A stretch of DNA of 21,172 bases from an uncultured Pseudomonadota bacterium (GTDB taxonomy: Bacteria; Pseudomonadota; Alphaproteobacteria; RUG11792). The notes beneath the pieces were generated by a model that saw nothing but the letters and a program-made list of their open reading frames with translations, was not told where the DNA came from and searched no databases. Where the stretch lies: the NCBI GenBank assembly GCA_902773285.1, contig CACYDS010000098.1:1-21172 (forward strand), given 5' to 3'. Positions 15,832 to 21,172 of the stretch are shown here, in pieces (position 1 is the stretch's first letter; every line of letters begins with the position of its first letter). Both the position numbers and the translations under genes were made by a program.

Positions 15832-16362
15832 TTATTTTGCTTCGCTGCTTGCTTTTGTTTCTTCGAGTGTCTTTTCTGCTTTCGCTAGTTCTTCTTTTGC
15901 TTCATCCAGCTCTTTTTGCTCTTTTTTGACCATAGCTTTTTTGTATGAGTTTGTCAGCTTGCTATTATTGTGAGCTACTGTCTCAGCCTTTTTGACATCA
16001 ACAGTTTCATCTGATACTTTTTCTTTAGCGTCAGAAACGGCTTCTTGAGCCTCCCTTACAGCCTCATCTTTTTTGCCAGCGCTCTCATTTTTATTCAGCT
16101 CCTCGGTGGCGGCTATCGATTCCTTCGTAAGCTTACTTCTTTTTGAGAACTTCTTGGCTTTCTTAGCCTTCTTAGCAACTGGCTTCTCCGGTATCGCAGG
16201 AGTGCTTTCATCAGCTACTGGCGCTTCACTCGGTGTTGCTTCAGCCGGAGTGGCCGTCGTGTTGTCAGAAGCAGGAGCGGTATCTCCAACCTTTGCTTCC
16301 TCAGCATAGGCAAAACCAGCCATAAGCGATATTGCCATTGATAACATACTAATTTTGTTCAT
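15832..16362 (-). CDS. Small exported Ala/Lys/Glu-rich coiled-coil protein, function unknown
   Basis: I do not recognise this protein. The ATG at 16362 has a GGAGAAG ribosome site and gives 176 residues. An in-frame ATG at 16392 would only put ten residues before the signal peptide. Residues 1-20 are a signal peptide (MNKISMLSMAISLMAGFAYA). Then come an Ala/Pro/Thr/Glu-rich low-complexity linker (about 21-60), a strongly basic patch (KPVAKKAKKAKKFSKRSK) and a C-terminal half of charged helices likely to form coiled coil (DEAVREAQEAVSDAKEKV and KEQKELDEAKEELAKAEK). There are no cysteines in the mature part. The layout suits a periplasmic or secreted structural protein. It is a separate unit with its own terminator. 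Confidence 0.8.
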   Translation of the reverse strand: MNKISMLSMAISLMAGFAYAEEAKVGDTAPASDNTTATPAEATPSEAPVADESTPAIPEKPVAKKAKKAKKFSKRSKLTKESIAATEELNKNESAGKKDEAVREAQEAVSDAKEKVSDETVDVKKAETVAHNNSKLTNSYKKAMVKKEQKELDEAKEELAKAEKTLEETKASSEAK

Positions 16363-16596
16363 TTTCTTCTCCAAACAATAAACGTTGCACAAAACAACAT
16401 ATCTTAATTTCAGTATACAACAATCATGGATAACCTAGAAAAAATTTTATAAAAATCGTAGGTTTGTGAATTTTCTTTTTTTTAAATTTTTGCGAGTAAC
16501 GACAAAGTTGCCATACTCAATGACGCATGTTAGAATTTATGCTTAAAATGCCATTTATGCATAAAACACATTGAACTACGCAAGGTTTAATCAGAA

Positions 16597-17466
16597 CTAA
16601 ATGTTGGTTTTCCCGGATGCGACAAACGTACCGCTGATTATCAATGTGGCTCCCAGAAGTGTGATTAAATCTGGAATTTGGTTGAAAAACACAAAACCGA
16701 ATAGGACTGCAAACGGCAATTCTATATATCTAACAGGGCTTATTGCAGATGCTGTCGTAGCTCTATATGCCAAGAAAATGAATAACTGAATTAAGTTTGC
16801 CCCAATTCCAAGTAAAAAAATCAGGCAAAACTCCTTAAGAGTTGGCGTAGTCCAATATATGGGAACAACCACGGCGGATATCAAAGTCGTATAAAGCCCG
16901 AAGTAGAATAACATGGTTAATGTATTTTCTTTATGGTCAACCATTTTTTTTATCATTATATTCATAACAGCAAACAACAAGGCCGCGCACGTAGGGATAA
17001 AGGCGAGAACATTTATATTTTCGGCCCGTGGACGAAACATCATTATAAGTCCGGAGAAGCCGAGAAAAGTAGCACAGATAGCTGTTTTGCTGATTTTTTC
17101 CTTTAAAAAAATTATAGCAAGTGGAAGCATAAAAAGTGCCTCAGAAAATAGCACTGTAGTATTTTCTGCCAAAGGCATAACATTTACGCTATAGCAGCAT
17201 AGCCCCAATGCGATCGCTCCTAATATTCCGCGTAAAAGATGCCAAAAATGCATATCAGATTTGAACAAATTTTGCCTGGACCTTAACATTGGTATAAGCA
17301 CAATAGCAACAGAGAAAAAAAATCTAAAGAATGCAATTTCCACGGCATGTAATCTTGTTCCCAAAAATCTAGCAAGTACATCATTCAGCGCCCCAACAAG
17401 GTATATCATTATTGCCCAAAATATACCCTGCTTTAGCCCCTTTTCAGAAAACCAACTAAAAAACAT
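16597..17466 (-). CDS. DMT-superfamily permease with two EamA domains
   Basis: An inner-membrane carrier of 289 residues with ten predicted membrane segments arranged as two EamA repeats (about 15-145 and 155-285). The C-terminal half contains the typical YIELPFAVLFGFVFFNQIPD and LGATLIISGTFVA segments. Rickettsiales have several such permeases, one of which imports S-adenosylmethionine. The features here (PLAENTTVLFSEALF, AISPVRYIELPFA) look closest to that group, but the substrate is inference. It starts at 17466, where the start codon lies within the left arm of an inverted repeat (17464-17471). A 235-bp gap separates it from the exported-protein gene downstream. No clear terminator was seen. 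Confidence 0.85.
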   Translation of the reverse strand: MFFSWFSEKGLKQGIFWAIMIYLVGALNDVLARFLGTRLHAVEIAFFRFFFSVAIVLIPMLRSRQNLFKSDMHFWHLLRGILGAIALGLCCYSVNVMPLAENTTVLFSEALFMLPLAIIFLKEKISKTAICATFLGFSGLIMMFRPRAENINVLAFIPTCAALLFAVMNIMIKKMVDHKENTLTMLFYFGLYTTLISAVVVPIYWTTPTLKEFCLIFLLGIGANLIQLFIFLAYRATTASAISPVRYIELPFAVLFGFVFFNQIPDLITLLGATLIISGTFVASGKTNI

Positions 17467-17543
17467 TCCATTTCATCACGCATTTTGTATTACATCATTC
17501 TACACGAGGTTGATGTAATAACATACAACAAAAACATGGAATG
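17464..17543 (-). promoter_or_regulatory. Nested inverted repeats over the start and leader of the EamA gene
   Basis: Outer arms CATTCCAT (17464-17471) and ATGGAATG (17536-17543). Inner arms TATTACATCA (17488-17497) and TGATGTAATA (17511-17520), both perfect. In RNA the outer pairing would hide the EamA start codon. It could be an operator, a leader hairpin or an unrelated palindromic repeat. Confidence 0.4.
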
Positions 17544-17955
17544 GTTGACTGCTCAAAATAGCAGAGAACTTTTTGTATACTTTATGCTGCCTGTTAAAGA
17601 GACTAAGTGATGAGATTAGGAAGTTACATTGACAAACATTCGATTGTTAACGCTGTGCTTTTGGATTCTGAGCGCAGTTGACTCGCGGATATGTTGGAGC
17701 GGGATGCACGATGATTAAAAATACACGCCGACGTCTTAAGCACTAGTGTGACAAAGGGAATTTTGGAATGTGAACGTCGAAATTGGCACAAATACTTGCT
17801 GTGACTCGCTCTGATATGTGGGGATAAATTTTTCCATAGTATTGCGAAAATTATGTATATATACGCTTTAGAATCTCTTATCTTAAAAATTCCTTTTGCA
17901 ATTTTACTAGGAGTGATAGACTAAACTTAGTTTTGTTTTTGATTGGAAATCAAGC
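17544..17955. other. Gene-poor gap between eamA and yajC
   Basis: No convincing gene or RNA. It holds one 17-base repeat (17558-17574) and a 23-codon frame at 17609 with no ribosome site, followed by stops. The yajC promoter must lie here; AT-rich TATATATACGC near 17855-17868 is a possible -10 region, but no convincing -35 pairs with it. Confidence 0.4.
17558..17574 (+). repeat. 17-bp repeat, left member of an inverted pair
   Basis: ATAGCAGAGAACTTTTT, whose exact reverse complement is at 21045-21061. Preceding CTGCT allows a CTGCT/AGCAG hairpin followed by AGAACTTTTT, resembling a short terminator, although no plus-strand gene ends here. Confidence 0.5.
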
Positions 17956-18414
17956 GTGTTTTTTATTTCAAATGCCTTCGCCGATGCTGGGAATGCTCAA
18001 TCTGGAGGAATAATGGCTTTTTTGCCGATGATTGCATTTATTGTAATTTTGTATTTTTTGCTAATACGCCCCCAGCAAAAGAGGCAAAGACAGCATCAAG
18101 AGCTCATAGCATCTATTAAAAAAGGTGATAAGGTTGTCACAAATAGCGGCATTATTGCTACAGTCTCGAAGGTAGTGAGTGAACATGAAGTTATACTGGA
18201 AATAGCAAATGGAGTACACTGCAAATTTGTGAAGTCTGCAATTTCTAGCATTATGGAGAATTCTGGCAAAGTTGACGCTTCTCCGAAGGAAATGGCTCAG
18301 CTAGCTGCTACAAATAAAAAAGTGGAAGTTGGTCCCGTGACACTTTTTTCAAAGGCTGACAAAAAAGCTCCTATTAAAAGGGGTGTATCAAAAAAGGTGT
18401 CTCCGAAGGAGTAG
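17956..18414 (+). CDS. yajC: Sec translocon accessory protein YajC
   Basis: A small inner-membrane partner of SecDF that supports SecYEG-dependent export. It has 152 residues from a GTG start, the first possible start after an in-frame stop at 17917, with GGAAA seven bases upstream. It gives the typical alphaproteobacterial N-terminus MFFISNAFADAG. One membrane helix follows (about 20-37), then the diagnostic RPQQKRQRQHQ and the small soluble domain KKGDKVVTNSGIIATV. The Lys/Ala-rich tail after about 105 is longer than in the ~110-residue E. coli protein but common in alphaproteobacteria. The stop overlaps a GTG codon of the secD frame, so the genes form an operon. Confidence 0.95.
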   Translation: MFFISNAFADAGNAQSGGIMAFLPMIAFIVILYFLLIRPQQKRQRQHQELIASIKKGDKVVTNSGIIATVSKVVSEHEVILEIANGVHCKFVKSAISSIMENSGKVDASPKEMAQLAATNKKVEVGPVTLFSKADKKAPIKRGVSKKVSPKE

Positions 18415-18428
18415 TGAGGACAGATGCT

Positions 18429-20027
18429 ATGTTAGTTGTATCGAAAGTCAGAGTTATAACCACTCTAACAATTTGCCTTCTAGGATTGTTGTTCGCGTTT
18501 CCTTCTGTCGTTGATCAAGCGACTTACGATAAGCTGCCGAAATTTTTGCAACATACCGTAAATTTAGGGCTGGAACTCCGCGGCGGTTCTCACATTCAAT
18601 TAGAGGTTGATCTGGAATCTGTAAAGCGCGAACGCCAAGAAAGTATATTGGATGAGGCGAGAAAACAACTGAGAAAGCGAAATATCAAATATTCGAAACT
18701 GAACGTGCAGACAAGAGGTGATGGATCAGCAATATGTATCTCATTAAAGGATGAGAACGATGCGAAGGATGTTCAAAAGATATTGAACAAGATTGAAAGT
18801 GAGCTCGATGTAACTATAACTGGTTCGGAAATAACGGCAGTAATTACTCAAAAGTTTATGGATGAATTCTCTAAGAGAATTGTTGGGGAATCAATAGAAG
18901 TAATACGTCACAGAATTGACGAAACCGGAACAAAAGAACCGACAATTTTAAGGCAGGGGACAGACAGAATAGTGCTTCAGCTTCCAGGGGTTGAGGATCC
19001 TGCAGAAGTTAAAAGATTGCTGGGAAAGACTGCTGTTTTAACTTTTCATGGAGTTGATGAAACCATGGAAACGATTCCCGCAAAGGCTAATCAAAAAGTG
19101 AATCTTCCGAAAAAGCCTGGCGTGGTTTACCTGCCAGAGGATAAAGGCAATGGCGTTGTGTATTATGTGCCGATAAAAAAGCAAATATCACTTACAGGTA
19201 AATCGCTTGTAGATGCGCAAGTTTCGATGGATTCTCGAACTGGTTTGCCTGCCGTATCGATAAAATTCGACGCAATTGATGGAACTCGGAAGATTGCCGA
19301 ATTATCAGCAAAATATCTTCATAAGCAATTTGCAATGGTTTTGGATGGGAAGGTGCTGAGTGCCCCAGTATTTCAGGCGGTGTTAAATGATGGCAATGCT
19401 CAAATTACTGGAAATTTCACTATGGAGGAAGCAACAGAGTTGGCTTTGTTATTGCGCGCCGGTTCGTTGCCTGCGCCGCTTAATGTTGTGGAAGAAAGGA
19501 ATGTTGGGCCGAGCCTTGGAACAGACTCTATAAATGCCGGAAAGAATGCGACTATGTGCGCCTTTTTCTTTGTGGCAATATTTATGATTGCATCATACGG
19601 TATTTTCGGGCTATTCTCCGTCATAGCTATATTTATGAATATAACCTTATTGTTTGCATGCTTAACGTTATTGGGAGCGACGTTGACTTTGCCAGGAATT
19701 GCGGGTATAGCATTGACTATTGGAACTGCAGTTGATGCGAATGTTCTGATATATGAGCGTATACGCGAAGAAGTTAGAATTGGAATAAAAACAGCTATGG
19801 CGATATCTCAAGGATACAGGTTGGCGATGATGACTATAGTAGATTCAAACTTAACAACCTTAATTGGTTCAATTGTGCTGTATGAATTTGGTTCTGGGCC
19901 AATTCGTGGGTTTGCTGTAACATTAGCTCTTGGGACAATCATATCGCTATTTACAACATTTTCGCTTACTAAGTCGGTGATTGCCTATTACATGAGAAGG
20001 CAGAGAAACAAAGAGATTATTGTATAA
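18429..20027 (+). CDS. secD: Protein translocase subunit SecD
   Basis: An inner-membrane RND-type subunit that uses the proton gradient to pull exported proteins across and release them. It has 532 residues from the ATG at 18429, which has GAGGA eight bases upstream; a GTG at 18414 overlapping the yajC stop would add five residues but has poor spacing to its AAGGAG. One N-terminal helix is followed by the LGLELRGG motif at 46-53, a large periplasmic domain (about 55-365) and five C-terminal helices with the hallmark AVDANVLIYERIREE at 434-448. All regions are intact and the length is normal. Confidence 0.97.
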   Translation: MLVVSKVRVITTLTICLLGLLFAFPSVVDQATYDKLPKFLQHTVNLGLELRGGSHIQLEVDLESVKRERQESILDEARKQLRKRNIKYSKLNVQTRGDGSAICISLKDENDAKDVQKILNKIESELDVTITGSEITAVITQKFMDEFSKRIVGESIEVIRHRIDETGTKEPTILRQGTDRIVLQLPGVEDPAEVKRLLGKTAVLTFHGVDETMETIPAKANQKVNLPKKPGVVYLPEDKGNGVVYYVPIKKQISLTGKSLVDAQVSMDSRTGLPAVSIKFDAIDGTRKIAELSAKYLHKQFAMVLDGKVLSAPVFQAVLNDGNAQITGNFTMEEATELALLLRAGSLPAPLNVVEERNVGPSLGTDSINAGKNATMCAFFFVAIFMIASYGIFGLFSVIAIFMNITLLFACLTLLGATLTLPGIAGIALTIGTAVDANVLIYERIREEVRIGIKTAMAISQGYRLAMMTIVDSNLTTLIGSIVLYEFGSGPIRGFAVTLALGTIISLFTTFSLTKSVIAYYMRRQRNKEIIV

Positions 20028-20042
20028 GAGAAAGGAAAATTT

Positions 20043-20966
20043 ATGTTTCGTTTGCATCTAATACCATATGGAACCAAGATTGATTTTGTAGGTAAGAGTA
20101 AATATTTTTTTACATTGGGCATACTTGCGGTAATGACCAGTTTGGCCTTCATATTTTTTAAAGGTATGAACTATGGTATAGATTTCAAAGGCGGATATAT
20201 ATTCGAAGTCACCATGCCTGAAGTGCCAGACGTTCAATCCCTAAGAGAAAAACTAGGATCAGTAGGCCTTGGAGAAGTAGCGATCCAACAATTTGGCGCA
20301 GAAAAAGATCTCATGATAAAGTTGGAAAAATCGGAAGAGGGCAAAGGACAGGCTCTTGCGATCCAAAAGGTGAAAGATACTTTAGGAAGTGGAGTGATAT
20401 ACAAAAAGGTTGAGACAGTTGGCCCAAAGGTGGGGAGCGAACTTGTTTCGAATGCTATAAAAGCCGTTACTTTCGCACTGATAGCAATGTTGTTATACAT
20501 AGCCGTTCGGTTCGAGTGGCAATTCGGAGTTTGCGCTGTGGCCGCGTTGTTTCATGATTGCGCCATAATTTTTGGATTATTTTCAATATTCCCTCTGGAG
20601 TTTAGTGAAACTTCGATTACGGCAGTGCTGCTTACTGCGAGTTATTCCATAAATGATACCGTCGTTATTTTCGATAGAATACGAGAAAATCTAAAGCGGC
20701 ATAAAAAACTGGGGCTTAAAGAACTCATTAACTTAAGTCTAAACGAGACATTATCTCGTACGACGTTGACAGCAACAACGACGATACTAGCGGTTCTGGC
20801 ATTATACCTATTCGGAGGGAAGATTATCGCTGCGCTCGCTCTCCCTATTATGGTTGGCATTATGATAGGAACCTTTTCTTCAATATTCGTTGCATCCCCT
20901 CTGTTAATGTATTTAAACATAAAACGAGATACTGAAGTAACGCCTGTACCAGCGAATATCGGCTAG
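20043..20966 (+). CDS. secF: Protein translocase subunit SecF
   Basis: The partner of SecD in the SecDF complex. It has 307 residues with AAGGA eight bases upstream of the ATG, 15 bases after secD. One N-terminal helix precedes the GIDFKGG motif at 45-51. A small periplasmic domain (about 55-135) and five C-terminal helices follow. The signature YSINDTVVIFDRIREN is at 201-216. It is complete and of usual length (about 300-320). No strong terminator follows; a weak ATCCC/GGGAT hairpin lies near 21010-21028. Confidence 0.97.
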   Translation: MFRLHLIPYGTKIDFVGKSKYFFTLGILAVMTSLAFIFFKGMNYGIDFKGGYIFEVTMPEVPDVQSLREKLGSVGLGEVAIQQFGAEKDLMIKLEKSEEGKGQALAIQKVKDTLGSGVIYKKVETVGPKVGSELVSNAIKAVTFALIAMLLYIAVRFEWQFGVCAVAALFHDCAIIFGLFSIFPLEFSETSITAVLLTASYSINDTVVIFDRIRENLKRHKKLGLKELINLSLNETLSRTTLTATTTILAVLALYLFGGKIIAALALPIMVGIMIGTFSSIFVASPLLMYLNIKRDTEVTPVPANIG

Positions 20967-21044
20967 TTTTTAGCTCAGGATGATTGAGAGCGTCAAATTT
21001 TATTTGCCGATCCCAAATGATAGGGATTGCCAAACAAATTAACA

Positions 21045-21061
21045 AAAAAGTTCTCTGCTAT
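21045..21061 (-). repeat. 17-bp repeat, right member of an inverted pair
   Basis: AAAAAGTTCTCTGCTAT is the exact reverse complement of 17558-17574. On the minus strand TCTGC-ATA-GCAGA is followed by GAACTTTTTT, so it could be a short terminator for a minus-strand gene to the right. The rest of 20967-21172 shows no gene. Confidence 0.5.
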
Positions 21062-21172
21062 GCAGAAATAGGGCTATTGAGAGTCCTAACATTAACGCAG
21101 ATTTGCTGTAACATTTGGTTTTTCGGTGCAATCTGGCTAAATAATAACGCAAGACCGAATTATAACTCTCCA

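Noticed and set aside
16535..16565. TTTATGCATAAA palindrome and a nearby ATTTATGC downstream of the EamA gene
   Set aside because: Short AT-rich symmetry without a T-run or other copies in the window.
17609..17713. Short frame MRLGSYIDKHSIVNAVLLDS at 17609, faintly like the start of a PtsN protein across a stop
   Set aside because: Only 23 codons, no ribosome site, and the similarity is too weak to call a pseudogene.

Overview
The window looks like chromosome from an AT-rich alphaproteobacterium with an intracellular lifestyle. A Holosporales- or Rickettsiales-like endosymbiont of a protist is my best inference. The reasons are a proton-pumping pyrophosphatase, a DMT permease of the type used by rickettsiae to import host metabolites, a secreted BspA-like leucine-rich-repeat protein, a type VI secretion subunit (TssA), and palindromic repeats between genes and inside one gene. 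No rRNA, tRNA, CRISPR array or intact mobile element was found.

Layout. The left end holds the N-terminal part of an unidentified exported protein, then lon and hppA, all on the minus strand. leuS and the BspA-like gene follow on the plus strand. A tight minus-strand cluster then runs MATE transporter > DUF177/YceD > dapF > tssA, with overlaps or very short gaps. Upstream of it lie a decayed IS1-family transposase, a UbiA/MenA-like prenyltransferase, rarA, a small exported Ala/Lys/Glu-rich protein and an EamA permease, all minus. The right end is the plus-strand yajC-secD-secF operon of the Sec translocon.

The most unusual signal is a composite palindromic element of about 100 bp present twice. 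One copy is intergenic, just 3' of lon (568-664). The other sits inside dapF (10721-10822), where it is flanked by a 9-bp direct repeat, so that insert plus duplication is 111 bp, exactly 37 codons, and the frame stays open. The outer arms are conserved between copies. The inner loops differ in sequence but each still forms its own hairpin. This resembles the Rickettsia palindromic elements in logic, though the sequence is not one I recognise. A second repeat family (about 120 bp, imperfect terminal inverted repeats beginning TGTATAAGTTCAT) occurs at 418-538, 3062-3179 and about 9106-9266, with an orphan end at 5405.

Functionally, most genes are housekeeping: proteolysis, membrane energisation, tRNA charging, lysine/peptidoglycan precursor synthesis, replication-fork maintenance and protein export. 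The accessory, host-facing part is tssA, the BspA-like protein and the two small exported proteins. All identifications come from reading the translations; no database search was run.
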